Positions 39,872 to 53,254 of a DNA stretch of 64,000 nt are shown in pieces. Positions within the stretch are counted from its first letter, which is position 1. Each line of letters begins with the position of its first letter. This DNA is from Phoebastria nigripes. Its lineage: Eukaryota; Chordata; Aves; Procellariiformes; Diomedeidae. The translations under genes and the position numbers were made by a program. The DNA lies in the NCBI GenBank assembly GCA_035582835.1, contig JAYKAV010002926.1:1-64000 (forward strand). The letters are read 5' to 3'. The notes under the pieces were generated by a model, which made no database searches, had not been told where the DNA came from, and was given only the letters and a program-made list of their open reading frames with translations.

Positions 39872-39940
39872 CAACAGTTTTGCATTACTGCAACTCCATT
39901 AATTTTACTGGAGTCACCACAGACTTTCACCACTGCTGGA
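39872..39940. repeat. Ancient inverted-repeat (MITE-like) relic, copy 4
   Basis: GCATTACTGCAACTCCATTA, ATTTTACTGGAGTCACCACA, GACTTTCACCACTGCTGGAG. The core is an imperfect palindrome: AACTCCATTAATTTTACTGG against its complement CCAGTAAAATTAATGGAGTT. This matches the 'GTAACTCCATTGACTTCAATGGAGTTAC' hinge of an old sauropsid repeat. The flanking arms (CAGTTTTGCATTACTGCAA and TCACCACTGCTGGAGCAG) fit the expected 'CTGGTGTAA' arms only loosely. Confidence 0.45.
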
Positions 39941-41911
39941 GCAGCACTTTCCGATGGGTAAACTTTGGTACTCTGTTCCTTGCTCCCCCAAATTTCAAGA
40001 CATTCACACTCCACAGGTCTGGGAATTTCTCTGCAATAGCTGTCGGGGGCTTGATAAGTGTATCTTAGTGTGTATATTCCCAGCTGCTCCATATCTCACG
40101 TACTTTACTCTCCAACTCTGGCAGGCACGATCCCAGCAGATGGCTATGCATGGACAGCTCAATATACAAGCCCATATTAAATGCCCTATTTATTTATAGA
40201 TATACAAATACCCGTATATTTTTATTTACTCACTGTTGTTTATACACTTTGATTTGGACATCCAGACATTAAAAGAGTTCCTAGTCCAGAGCCTAGGCAC
40301 CCTAGCAGATTAGTCACATCATGAAGCCGAGATGAGAACAGCAGTAGCAAGCTAAATGGCTTCTCTTTGCAGTAAAAGGTATTCATCCCCAACCTAATCA
40401 CCCCCAAAATTACTACAGGAAGCTAATTCCTCCAGCTAAAATATTCATGTTCCCAGCTGAAGCTCCCTGAATCCGGCCTCTTACCTGGATGAGACCTGCT
40501 TTCTCTCACATGCTTCAAAATCACCACCTGGGCCATGGCTACACGAGAGCTAACTAAAAAGGGTATATAAGAATGGCATACCCCTCTGACCTCCTGAGCA
40601 TGCATGTGTGCTGCACAGGTAGGCTGCAGGCTTGAGCCCAAGGTTTTCTGTGTGCCCCAGAGGTTAGGTTCCCGCGGCACCGTGGCAGAATGGTCCCCAT
40701 ACCCAAGATAAAAGTACCTATTTGTCTGTGCCATACTATAGGGGAGGGAATAAGCTGCCAAGCTGAGGGTTCCCAGGGATGAACACCTTGTGAGCAATTT
40801 TCATATGTGTTTTCTTTCCTCAGCTCCACGCGCAGGAGCACAAAACGAAAAAGCGCATCACTGCGAGCCTGGCTGGTAAGTCTTTTGATAACTCACACTC
40901 AGGCATTTTGCAATGGAAGTAGGCAGAGGCCCCAAAGCCAAGCTGCAAAGCCAAACTGGAAAAGGAGTGATTCTACAGCTGGGGGTTCAGGTCAGGACCT
41001 CAGCGCCATCAAACCCTGACAAACACGCAGCTCCAGAGCTCTGTGTCAGACCCTGGGTGGAAGAGATTGCTGCTGCGAGTGCTGCAGTCGGGTCAGGCTA
41101 GGCTTCTCACAGGGAAGCTTGATGGCCCTTTTACATCCACCGCATGGGAGTAAAACTACAATCCAGAAGGAAGAACAAAATATTCTTCAATTCACAAATT
41201 GTGTGTGTTTGTTTCGTTTACTGAACTTTACATTTCCTGCATACTGTACATTGAGCAGAGCGATTGCAGCGGCATATGTATCCGAAGAGCAGGAAACAGA
41301 CTGCCAACGACCTTCTCAGGGTATCAGCAAAATAAACAAACATAACATGCACATCAGGTGGTCTGAGTGCCAGCNCTGGAATAAACTGAATCTGCAGAGA
41401 AAGTGCCGTCGGAATTTCCTTTTAAACCACACCAAGCTGTAAAGCTGCTTGGGTGCAGGGAGCAGTCAAAATCAGATCAGCGTGTGAATGTTTTAAAAGG
41501 GGTAGATTAATTCATGTGAGCCAGGCAGCTCAGCTGGAACTGCTGCTCAGCTGCCTGCTTCGGCTGCCTGCCTCCTATGAGCGTGCTTTTCCTTCCCCTG
41601 CAAAAGACTTTCCCTGGTGAGAAGGCAAGTGTCCCCAGCGGGCATGCTCGTGGTGTGGGCGCTGGGCAATGACCTACCAGCCTTTACTCCATAGCTAACG
41701 GAGGCGGATGCAGAGGGTCTGTCCCTGGCGAGCAGAGAAAGGGGACCTGCCCAGCAAGGGTGGTTTTGACCCAGAGCACGAGTGTGTAATGTTCTCTCCG
41801 GGGCTGACTGCTCACAGGCAGCGAGGGGGGAGTTCTTCAAGGCAATCACTTCTCAGGGAACTGAACTTGGCTCTGAGTAAGGGACTCCAAACAAGTAACA
41901 CACGTACATAC

Positions 41912-41934
41912 ATGTGTGTGTGTGTGTGTGTGTA
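41912..41934. repeat. (TG)n microsatellite
   Basis: An uninterrupted alternating TG run of about 11 units following CACGTACATACA and leading into TATAATGTGTACATATGG. Confidence 0.9.
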
Positions 41935-44252
41935 TAATGTGTACATATGGCTAGCAGCTTGAAGTGATTGACTTCTGGGAAAGATGAAAAATGTTACTGA
42001 AACCTTGTGGAAAAGCCTGAAAGAATTTAATAGAAAATTACAGCCTTTCTCAAGAATTTAATATAGAATTATATAGGACAGTTAAAAACAACAATAGAAA
42101 GGATATTACTCTCTATTAAACTCTATAGGTTTCAGAGTAGTTTAAATAGGGCCTTTTAATGTTTCTGCAAAGATTCCTATTACATCCTGTAGGGCTTTTC
42201 TACACGGATCCTAGCAGCCATCAGGGAAAACCTGGTGCCAGTGAGCTCCTAAGCAAACAAGTCAAGTAATTCTGATAATCTACATTAGACTGAGCTCTGC
42301 AGCTCTGCTGCAGCTCCATGAGCCTCTATGAGATTAGAAATGGCTCAGGGAAACTGGGGCTTTGGAAGAGACTTTCCGTTCTGGTGCCCCAGTAGCATGT
42401 GGTCATCACCACATAAAACAACCTTTCCTCTTTGCACTGACTGCACCTTACAGGGATGTATAGATGTAATATCTAAACACAAAGAATAACCTTCATTTTG
42501 GACTGAGATGTGATAATAAACATAGTCGCATGAAGTAGGACAAAGTATCTAGGGATACCAGCGGCTGGGACACTCTCTGGAAAGCAGTCTCTGAGGCATG
42601 CGGGCATTAACCACTGCCTTCAGCCAAAATGCTACCTTTGGCCAATGCGTTTGTTTCAGATTTATTTTTCTCACAGAATAATACATGTGTACTGGCTTAA
42701 GCATTGAAGGTGTGTTGAATTAGATACTTTATGAAAGGTATCCATGTTCATAGCCCTATCTTGATCCATTATAAGAACAGTGGACAAACTATCTTGGGTT
42801 ACAGCACCCCTATAAAACATCATTACACAGTAAACTATACATACAGTAAAATATATGATTAATTTACCTCTTTTTGTCCATGGAAGATCAATTTTCTGTG
42901 TTCCATTGCCTCCAGTTTAGTGGTGTTTAAAATTACTAAATACATATTGCACATTTCCCCCTCAGCAAAGCCATCCTAAATATCCTAAAATCTACCTCTC
43001 ATCACTCATAGGAACTTGAAAAACTGTTGACTATCTTCTTCAGTCTGCACAGCCTGACAGTACCTCATAGCTTAAAAGACTGAATGCAAAACCCAGCAGT
43101 GCTTACGCTAACATCTGAACACATCAAAGCTTTGCACCAAACCACTCCCCGACCCAGACAGTGGCATATGTCCATGGCAAAGTACTGTTCCGTACAAAAA
43201 CTATTTTTGTTAATCAGGGGGCATGGCAAGGGTGGGAAGCAAACTAGTGAGTTTGCTTAATGCATAGTATTGCAGTTTGGTGATCCTATCATAGTCCAGA
43301 TAAATTTTCATACTATTGTTTGAACCCTGCTAGACTCCCACCACTGGAATGAACCTCAGTATTATATGACTGTGAGTTTCATATGTTAAGATGTTGAAAG
43401 GCCCTTCGGTTTCATTGAATGTCTTCTGTTCATAATGTTTTAAACTATCAGAATATAAAAAAGCCCTAACACTGTACTTCATCGTAAAGTTTTTTATAAT
43501 CTCTTGATATATTTGTCTTCCCTATCTAATAACAGCCCCAAAACAACACACCTGGTATTGATTTTCTTTTAGATTGTATGAATTTGGCTTTCTTAGCAAT
43601 AATGAAAAGGCCCTAAATATTTTGCATAATTCACCCAACTCTGCATATACCTTATCTGAGACGTGTCTAAACAGAGGGGAAGGAAGCAAACTATGTACCT
43701 GAGCTGTCCTTACACACCAACTGGAGCCAGAGACAAAACTCCCCTTAATGTCTATGGCAGAGGCTCAAGATGCTTCAAGGATTTACAGAGGCATAGAAAA
43801 TTATTCACGTGAAGCTATTTATTTGCATAAACGTGTCTGCAAGATGAGGTTCCAAAAGCTGGAGGAGAGAGAAGAGGAGATACTGAAGGACCCATTAGAC
43901 AGACTTGTCTCTGAAACCACGTTTTCCAGATTTGTTTGTGGAAGAGCTCTCAGTGTGACTTGCTGGCTAATGCTGTAAAACCAGTTGAAACAGTTGTGTC
44001 TGAATCTAATTTTTCTCTGGTTGTCATTCTTTAAAGTCCTACCAAATTCAAATGCTCATTGGAAGCACAACTGCAAGGAGGGGAAAATCCCTCTGCCTGG
44101 TGAGAGAATCAGAAGCAAGAATCCTTCCAGGGGCAGCCTTATCAGAAAATCCATGGAGACTTATCAGAAGATATACATCCAGAGGTTTTCAAGCTGCCTT
44201 TTTGTACTTCTCCTTAGGCCTGAAGTTTGATATCATTATGGGACATTTCCAA

Positions 44253-44280
44253 GGCAGCAGCAGCAGCAGCCGCCGCCGCC
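44253..44280. repeat. (GCA)n-(GCC)n trinucleotide repeat
   Basis: AAGGCAGCAGCAGCAGCAGC runs directly into CGCCGCCGCC. In one forward frame it would read serine then arginine codons (a chance 87-codon frame around it), but no coding exon is evident. Short tract. Confidence 0.85.
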
Positions 44281-45817
44281 TAATCTTTTCACAAGATGTA
44301 AATCAGTTTCAGTAATTATCATAATAGATGGTTTGCTCATGTTTTCTTGCTGGGAAAAAATACCATGTCTTATAAATTCCTCAGTGCTGTAACATCAAAG
44401 CAGCAGGGTCGGCATGCAGATCCAGAGGGGAGGGGAGACTAATTTGATGAGGATGTATATGTGATAGATAGAGATTTCATTTAAGAGACCATCCTGAATG
44501 GTGTATGCCAGACTGAGCCTTGAAATCCTATAACTGGGCATTAAAGGCATGTAGATCAGAGGTGCTCGCCCTTGAACAACTGGAGCGATACCTCATAACC
44601 AAACACAGTTAGGAAGAGCCAAAACATTTTGAAACAGCACATTAGGGAATTAGAGGGAAGTCAGGGTGAATCCTACACCGCTGGCAGCACACAGAGGGAA
44701 AGGAGGCTGTCTGAAACTGGGCTTCTGAGGGTCAGAAGGGCTCCTTCAGGACTGACAGGGGCACAGGGATGCCATATCTCTCTCCATTGGGCTGCCACCC
44801 TGCAGCCAGGATCAACAACAGTCGGGCCAAAACGCTCAGGGTCTCCCCATCACCAGGGTCCCTCCTGGTAGTTTTCTGCAGCTGGATGTAAATCCCAAGA
44901 GCCAAACTAGGTCATTAGCCTGTTTCCCGTGAATGCAAAAGTGGTGCGCAGTGAATCTGGCATCCCAGCCCTCAGTCCTTCTGTACCTCTCTGCAGAAAT
45001 GGCTTACAGGTGTAACACCTATGCAGCTTCACACCATTATTTTTGCTCTCTTCAAATTTTACTCCCCTTGACTGAAACTGAGACAATCCAGGAGAACTGC
45101 AGGGATCAGGGCACAGATTCTGCCTTTGGACTGGCAGAGTGGCCTTTCCAAAAGAAATGAACAGCATCACTTTTTTGTTCAGGAAAAACAGCTCTGTGTG
45201 TTATACCCCAATGAGCAATAGGTTCACAGCATGGAGAAATGGTAGGAGCAGAGGAAATGAAATTTAACACGAGAGAGGAAAACAAGTAAACATTACATAT
45301 TTTTTTCAAGGGAGTCCATGTGCAAGTGATTAACTTTTGCTATCGAGGGAGCATAAAGAGGGAGCCAAGATCCTCTGTAACCATTACAAGAACTGAACAC
45401 AGCAGCAAATATGGAAAATTTCACCAGTTTGGCAGATGCCGTAAAATATTTTTAGCTCAAACACCTTATGTTTGTGGTCCTAACACTGACCCCAGCCTAG
45501 CAATCTGTAATCTCAGGAAACATTGCATTAGCTTTCACAGAATCTCGCTTGTGACCAACTCTCACAAAGCTGCACCTCTCAAGGAAAATTTACAGCCCCT
45601 GAACTGGGTATGTGCCACGGTGCAATGACAAACACTAGGTCGTCTGCAAAGATAGAGTGTTCCCATTCTCAGCATCCTCGGGACCGAGGGAGACGGGCTG
45701 TTGTTGTTGAGCAGCTGAAGAATGCACGCTGCTCAAAGCTCAAGAATGTGGAAATGGCAGAGCTTTTTTATAAGGCCATTAAAAATGACATCTTAACAAC
45801 ATCTGCAATTAAAAATG

Positions 45818-45890
45818 CTCAGAGTTGGAAGAGATCTTCCAAAAAAACACGTGGATCATAGAACTCATTCCATTCTTATGACTTAAAAAT
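45818..45890 (-). mobile_element. Probable CR1 3'-end scrap, antisense
   Basis: CTCAGAGTTGGAAGAGATCT followed by GGATCATAGAACTCATTCCA resembles the antisense 3' UTR of old CR1 elements, where 'GGAAGAGACCT' and 'GATCATCTAGTCCAACC' follow the terminal octamer. It is short and diverged, so the assignment is tentative. Confidence 0.4.
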
Positions 45891-48800
45891 TTGACAGCAT
45901 AAGCCTAGGAAAATGAGACAAGTGCCTCTTCCCTGTCTGTTGTTTAAGCAGCTTCCTCAATTCCAAATTGCAGTGACAAATGATGGTGCGCTGATCCTAG
46001 GGTGTCCTCCAGCCCTGTCAGCAGTCCACTGCTACAGATGTTATTGCAGGAGAAGGGTGTCACTTGTTGTATGTATGTCACACTTCTGCATATCCAAATA
46101 TACCTAAAGCTAAAGAATAACACCAAAAAGTTTTGAAGGGGGCTGGATAACTCAAGGGTTTGGTAGAATAGCCACACTTTTCATTTTCATGTTTGTCTGT
46201 TCAGGTCCACTGAGCAAAAAGCAGTGGGATTTCTGTGAAACGAGATCTTGGCTCTTCTGGTCTGGGTCTGAGCAGAGCAGGGGGCTCTTCTTAAGACCTG
46301 CCATGGTTATTAGCACTATCAAGACACACTTGTTAGTGATCTGGGCAAACATAGCCTCAATGGGTCATCAGGACACAAAAGCTCAGCTCAAGCCTTCCAC
46401 CTGAGGTGAGGGGACCTCCTACTACCACAGGTTGTGATTTACATGCCCTATAGCTGAACAGGCATCTTCCTACCCCAAGGCTGGCAGGATGCCACCCTTG
46501 TCAGGACTCAAATTCATGCTAAAACAAAACAAAACAAAACAAAATGGCAAAGAGTAAAGGAGAAGGGAGTCCTTGTTAGGCTTCCTGGGAGCTACCTGGC
46601 AAGTAGGATAAAATGGCAGCTATAAAAGGAACATTCAGATTAAAGAAATGTTGGGATAGGGTTAATACAAGTTTGTTAATTATCTGGTAAGGACCTGCTC
46701 AGATGTACTTTGTCTCTGCATGTGCACGCACACAAACACTTGCTTCAGTGCCTTGCTTGAATAATAAGGCACAACAGGGCAATCATTGTTGTACCATAAT
46801 TGCACTCCTCAGGTGTACGCCAGCCATGAACCCGAAGGAGGAGTGCTATCAGCAGCCTGAGAAGTATGATTATGGCCCAACAAGGCATGCCCTGTTGTGA
46901 CTTATTACAATTAGAAAAGCTATCTACAGTGTTGCAAACATTGAGGTGAGGGTGGCGAGAAATGCTTTTTAAAAGCCTGTGTTCTGGTAGTGCATATTTA
47001 AAATGTTGTACCTGCTGCTAGGACTCCCCATTAGCCAATCATATTGCTCAAGTATCCTTTGAATGACATACTTCATGCCCCATCTCAACTCTATGCTGAA
47101 AGATTAGAGGAATTAGCAACATTTTTCAACCCTCTCTGAGCTCTCAAGAGACCTGCAAAGCAATAAGTGGTATACAGCGACTGAAAGTACATGCCCCTTG
47201 CCAACACCAAAAAGCATTGTCAAATATCTGGGGACAATTAACTGCTTTCCTCCCAAACAGATACATTTTTTAGCAAACAGCTTGCAAGTATAGTTAAGAG
47301 ACACTAACTGAAAGGAAGAAATTGCTTTTTTTGCCACATGCTTTCATGGGTGCACATCTATCCATTCTTCAGCTTTCAAACGAGGGCCAAATGGGAATGA
47401 GGAGACCTACCTATTTTACAGAGCAGTTGTGATGATTGATTAGCACCTATAATGGTCTCCAAGATGTTCAACTGGCAGGCATTACAGGCATGCAAAAGAA
47501 AGTATCGGGGAAAGCATAGAAAGGATGTATGATAAGCTGCGAAATATCCAAGTGGAAGAAATAGTTCACCCTAATGTGACAGAAATTGTTAAAACAAAGA
47601 CAGTGCCTTTCCTGTGGAGGGTGCCCAGCAGAAACTTTGTGGGGGGTGTTTGTTTAGTAATGCTGAAGTTAACTAGGGACTGTGGCAAGGATGCAGGACT
47701 AAAAACAGAAACGTAAGGCTCTCCAGCCAATGCAGGAGCAGAATGCATCCTGCATGTTCAGAAGACTCTTTCACCTTGAATGAGAAAGGTACCTTCAAAC
47801 AAACGAAGTGATTGTGCACAGGTTTTGATGAAATCTGAGCTCCCTCCAAACCACATCGGAGTAATAGCTGCCTCAAAAAAGTCCTTGTAAGAAAACAGAG
47901 CTAACACAGACATTGCAGCTTCAACCAGTTTGGGGAAAAAATAATAAAAAGGGGGGGATTGCATACAATATTAAATTCAGAGAGCTTTACAGCCAACATC
48001 TGGACATTGGGACAGCTGGAGCAGTGTTGTGTAATGCCTGTGAAGTGCAGAATAAAAAAACCTTAAGAAATTGCCCTGTGATACCTAATCATCAGCCAGT
48101 CAAAACACTTTGGAGCTAATGTATATTAATCACTGGAAACCTTAGATAAGTTCAGTAAACATTGCCTATTACAATATGTTAAAAAAAAAGGCTTTGAAAC
48201 AGCACCGTGCTCAGGAGTCTGATCCAGAGCTCGCTGAAACATGCTGGAATGTTTCCATTCACCTCAGTGAGTTTTGTGCATTGAGCTTTTTCAAGCCTAG
48301 GCAGCAGTTCAAAAATAACTTTACAGCATTATCCCAATTGTTTATTTGTGTACGAACAGCACTGAAAGTGTACACATGGCCAAGCAGAAAAAGAACACTT
48401 AGGAATATTTTTAAATTGCCGTCACCAAAACAACTGACAATATAAAAATTCAACTATTTATGATGTTGTAACACTGGCTTTAATAGGGATGGTGGTGGAG
48501 AAACTATGCGTAATACAATCAACAAACTAACAAACCCCAAGGCTTTCCCGAGGATTTTAATATGCAGAATGTTTAAAATATTAAACAAACAATAATAGTG
48601 AAAATCAGGATATGATTAAATAGTTTTAACAATCAGTCCTGAAAGTTTCTCTCCAAAATTTGTTCAAACTGTTCCGTATTCAGCTCGCAAGCTGCAGAAA
48701 ACACAACATATATTTTAATGTGACCCACTAGGATAAAAATAAAGCTGTGTTTGTCCACTGTTGCCTGACTTTAGGCTCATTGAGTTAGTCTGAGTAGATT

Positions 48801-49967
48801 TGAAATGAATCAAGATGTTTAACATCTGCCTCCTGTTATTAGGATATTCTCTTCCTATTTATAAACAAACGCTTTGTTGGGGTTAGGCTGCGGATTCCAT
48901 TACTCTGTGGACTCATGTTTCTTTAGCAATCTGAACTTCAGGCCACAAGTAAAAGGTACATTATAAGTCTTCTGAAATCTATCAATGAATGCNGGAAAAA
49001 ATAATTAATTAATAGACAGTACAGTCTGTTTGCTTGGTCTTACACAGCTAGCATCTGACCATATGCTACAAGACACCAGGTTAATGCAAAAACAGATGTT
49101 TGATTAAAATTAGCTCATGAAAAGTATTTCTCTACGTTTTAGTTAGAACAAATGATCTTATGTTTGTGTGCATGGTCATCACATCTTGTCAAGACTCTCA
49201 TGCTATTAAGGCTCATATATCTCTCTAGCGACTGACGTGAAATTCCAACACTTCCATAAACACAGTAAATACAAAACATCTCCTTTGTTCTCCTAGTTCC
49301 TCTCTATTTACTCCCTTTCCATGGTAGCTTATGTTAATCTCTCCTTCAATCTACTTCCAGTCTGTGTGTTTGGATTCCTCCTTTCTTCCTTACATTCGGT
49401 TTCTTGCTCTACTCTGGTCTTTTCCAGTTGTATTCCAACATGTATTGAAACTGGACCCCTTTTCTCCTCCTTTACTGACAGCCTGGTTTGTGTCTCTGTT
49501 CTCTCTCACTCGCCCTAATGTAACACTTTCCTCTCTGGCCTTCCTGACTGCATGTCTTTTGCTTTCCCTGTTACCCTGCATTCTGCAGAAAAATAATCTT
49601 CCTTAGCGTGTCCCCCAAAAAAACTAGCACCACTTCCCTCCTTTGAAACTTTCTTCCAGAACAGACTTCTGCCCCTTCCAGCTCTGTTCTGTGTACTGTC
49701 TCCATCTTAACCTGCTTTAGTCAATACTTAACAGTACCTGAATGTCTATGATTAACATAGCCTTATAGCTCACATTTATAGTTTTTCTNTTTGTGTCCAG
49801 ACTATGTTCATGCCCAAAAATCTTAAAATACATGACTTCACAGCATAATACCACACAATATACAGGTAAGAATTTATATGGATACATTCACCTCCTACTT
49901 CATTACAAAGAATCAGGATCTTAGAAAATAAGGATTTCAAAAAGAGAAATATTTTTTTGAGAACGGG
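45891..49967. other. Unique-looking non-coding DNA, no gene seen
   Basis: About 4.1 kb. No frame exceeds about 92 codons. An (AAAAC)n tract is at 46521-46544. Ambiguous bases are at about 48993 and 49789. The AT-rich stretch 48090-48760 has enhancer-like texture (AGCTAATGTATATTAATCAC, AGATAAG, GTAAACA) but no firm call is possible. Confidence 0.55.
46521..46544. repeat. (AAAAC)n microsatellite
   Basis: Nearly five perfect AAAAC units after CAAATTCATGCT and before TGGCAAAG. No retroelement body is recognisable upstream, so it is listed only as a simple repeat. Confidence 0.9.
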
Positions 49968-50412
49968 ATTTTATGAGATCACCTATTCCAACCAGAAGGA
50001 TCACGATTAAAGAAGGAACAAGAAGTATCTACATCCTCCCTGACATTTTCTAACCCGTTCCTAAAACATGTAATTCCGCCATCTCCATCCCAGAGACCAG
50101 CATTGGCACCTCCTCCCAAGCCGTAACCAAACTGTCCTTGCCTCAGCATCAGCCTGTCACTTCTTGCTCTATCCAGAGAGGACACAGACAGCTGTTTATT
50201 CCCGTCCTCTTCTGGAGCAACTTTTAATGTACTCGAAGGCTGTGATCATCTTTCTCTCTAAGTCTTCTCCTCTTTAGACTAAACAAACCCAAATCTTTCA
50301 GTCTTTCCTCAGGAGGTCATGCTTTCTAGGCCTCTGAATATTCATGATTTTTCTTCTTTGGGCTATCACTAATTGGTCCCCTTCCTTCTTAAAGCTGAAA
50401 CCAAAGCCAACT
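49968..50412 (-). mobile_element. Ancient CR1 LINE fragment (3' end), antisense
   Basis: Read on the plus strand, landmarks follow the usual antisense CR1 order. GAGATCACCTATTCCAACCA (3' UTR) comes first, then CTCTTCTGGAGCAACTTTTA and CTCTAAGTCTTCTCCTCTTT. AGACTAAACAAACCCAAATC, TTTCAGTCTTTCCTCAGGAG and TTCTTCTTTGGGCTATCACT follow, then CTTCTTAAAGCTGAAACC. In sense orientation these correspond to the [17 protein letters not shown] and EQVQRR regions. The reading frame is broken. Divergence is much greater than in the copy at 32262-33155, so it inserted far earlier. Confidence 0.8.
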
Positions 50413-53254
50413 TAGCAATGAATAGAAATAATTTCAGAGCTGATTTACTCTCTTACAGTAAATGAAAGATACTTCCTCAAACAACCTGCATCCTCCACTT
50501 GATTACTTGATTTAAGTATTACTTGATATAAAGCTGGAATGAGCACCTTAATACCAAAGATAACATTACTAAACATGATAACGCAGGTGCAGTAACAAAG
50601 CAATAATTCACAGCCAATACTTCATTATTATTTTCTTTTTCCCTTTTTTTTCTTCCACTTTTACACTTTTAAAAAGATTTATTCATTACCTGAAGTTATT
50701 GACCATTAAAATTCCATATGCAAAGAGATTTTGGCTTACAAATTGAATGGGAGTGGTTCTATGTGTTTCATTTATGAAGCTAAATTGGATTTAATTCACT
50801 GATTTTGTGCATAAACTATCTTGGTATATTCTTGGATTTTTAATTCAAAGAATAATCGCAGAGCTTATTTCTTAGCCAATGTAAGAAATGTTACTGAAAA
50901 CCTTGTATATATAAAATCAATATATTCTGATGATTATTTAATCGAATGAAGCAATGGAAAACTTACAAATCATGTCCTAAGCAGGAAAAATATATAACAC
51001 ATTCAACCTAATATATGGCTATAAACATGATTAATGTATTTTCAGAATGTCCCACACAAGCATTATTTTCCAAAGATGACATTTTAATGATATTCAACAT
51101 GCAGTATGTTGCACATGTTGAAAATCTGTCATGTCTCTTTAAATATATTGATGTACGCACATACATGCATACAATCCCCATGGCATGTATTCTCTCACTG
51201 AATTAATTTACATACCTAGGAGAGCCATGTCTGTANCTATTTTCACAGGCAGGGAGTTCAGTTAATGCATTTCCCCAAGTTTGGTTAATCACTCAAAGTT
51301 TGAGACACTTTGAGTTAATCATTCCAAGTGTCTTCAGCACAGCTTAGGTACTAAATGATCCTGTGTGTGTAACCCATGCTTCTCCTGGTAATGCCCCTCA
51401 AAATGTTTTGATTTTGGCCCTCCTCATCACAAAACGAGCAGCACATTGGCTGCATGGTTCTCTCAAGGCTACTGTCCCTGTAGTGCTGGGCTGGCCCAAG
51501 TTCACACCAAGTTTTGAACACAGCCTTTGGGCCACTTTCATCTCTTTCTCCGTGTCATTTAATACTACTCATCTACTCAGCATGTTCTCAAAAGGATCTG
51601 CCTCCTTCTTTCAATCAGAAGGGTCAAAAACAAGGGCTAAAAATTAAGTCATCTCTTGGACACAAGCACAGAGCCTCTCATCTGCCTTTGGCTGAGACTA
51701 ATTTCCACCTGCCCTGCATCTGTACTGGAGCCATGAGCCCAGGAAGATCTCTCCTGCCTGGCATGCTTGGTGCCCCACATCTTTATTTCCATCACACACG
51801 GGCATTTATTTTAAAACACAAAGTGGTTAGGCCTCTGCCTGGTGGAAAGCTGTACAAAAGCAGCAGAAGTGCTGAGCTACTTTACATACCAAGGCAGACG
51901 GACGGGAAAAAAAGCTGCCAAACATCATTTAACCTACACTTACTTTACCTCTACTTATTCCAGCTTTTGAATTACGACTCCCTTGGCAACAAGGGCGCTG
52001 CCATGCTGCAAACGCAGAAATACAAAGGCGGTACAGCAAAACAAGGACTACTGTCCCTCTTAGCAACATTGCACTGTTACACCATTTGGCCTGGCGAGGC
52101 AGCCCCCCCATCAGAGATGGAGTCAAACTCTGACCAAGCCGAGCATGGGTTTGGTTCATGGAAATCATGCTCAAAACTCACGAGCTGCTTGTTTTTTTGC
52201 AAGGCAGTGAACTCAGCTGGCCGATACCCCGGGAGACCGTGTGTCATCATCAGATTGCTGTGCTGGCACAAAAAGGTTAAAACCGCCTGACTGCCCCCCG
52301 CTGCTCCAAACTCAGAGGAAACAAACCCAAATGGGGCTTGGAGGCAACATGGCCAGTAACCAAGTTCTCCTGCTGGCTGGCTGAGTGGGTGGTTTTTGGC
52401 ACTCCCAGTCCGTTCCTAAAAGACGTATCTCCTCCCAAAGGGTGGGAAGGATCCCTGTCCCGGGAAATAACTCAGGAAGCGAAGCCANTGCGTGGGGGTA
52501 TTTCCTGCCTTGGAGAGATAGCAAAAGGAAGCTGCTCCAGACCAGTGGCTGGAGGGGTGCGCTGGTGTTTGTGCCAGATGGAGCCAACCATGGGGTGTTT
52601 TAACTCCACAGAAAGATTTACAGCACTGAGACCATTTCTCAATGCAACAGAATGCTTCAGTTTACTAAGAAATGGTCTTATTCAGCCAGTGGCATAAACC
52701 ATTTGATCTCTTTGTTGTCAAAGTTTACTTGCTCCGGAACTCGATTATCACCTAATCAAACGCCATCTGATTCTCTTATTCCTTAGATAATGAAGGAGAG
52801 CATTTTTCTCCTAAGAAAAGTCTGAACCATTATGAGACATGAATAATCTTTCACAAAAACTTCAAGCTTGTTTATGACACAGAAACATTAAAAGCAGGTG
52901 GGGAAGTAGGGTATAACCAGCCAAAAGCCACTGATGTCTGAGTGAGTCATGTAAAATCTCTATAGGAAGACAAAAATAAAGAAAAAATCATGCATGTATC
53001 ACACACACGTATCACAATCATAGATGCATAACTGATGTACTGTAATAATATTCAGTGCTGTCCATTTCTAGCCCTAAGTGGGCCTAAAATGCACAACCCA
53101 GATATGGTGGAGAGGAGATGGGGGTGAAGGGGCTATCAACTATCAAGACATAACGAAGGAAGGCCCCTATGCCATCAAAGTACCCAGTCCCAGGAAAACC
53201 CACAACAGCATTTGCACAGCTCATGCTGTAGAGCAACTAGAGAAGTATCTGGGA
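50413..53254. other. Unique-looking non-coding DNA, no gene confidently seen
   Basis: About 2.8 kb. The longest non-repeat frame in the window lies here (51514-52290, plus, 258 codons). Its translation begins MNTAFGPLSSLSPCHLILLI and ends in RLLCWHKKVKTA. I see no signal peptide, transmembrane pattern, repeat or domain, and a second frame on the same strand and two on the opposite strand overlap it. It could be a chance ORF or part of a lineage-specific transcript, and I do not call it a gene. Confidence 0.5.

Larger units (their letters stand above)
39941..45817. other. Unique-looking non-coding DNA with microsatellites, no gene seen
   Basis: About 5.9 kb. Many overlapping frames of 60-125 codons appear on both strands between 40400 and 41960, where GC content rises, but none shows a domain. 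It includes a (TG)n tract (41912-41934) and a CAG/CCG tract (44253-44280). No RNA gene or named transposon was recognised. Confidence 0.55.
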
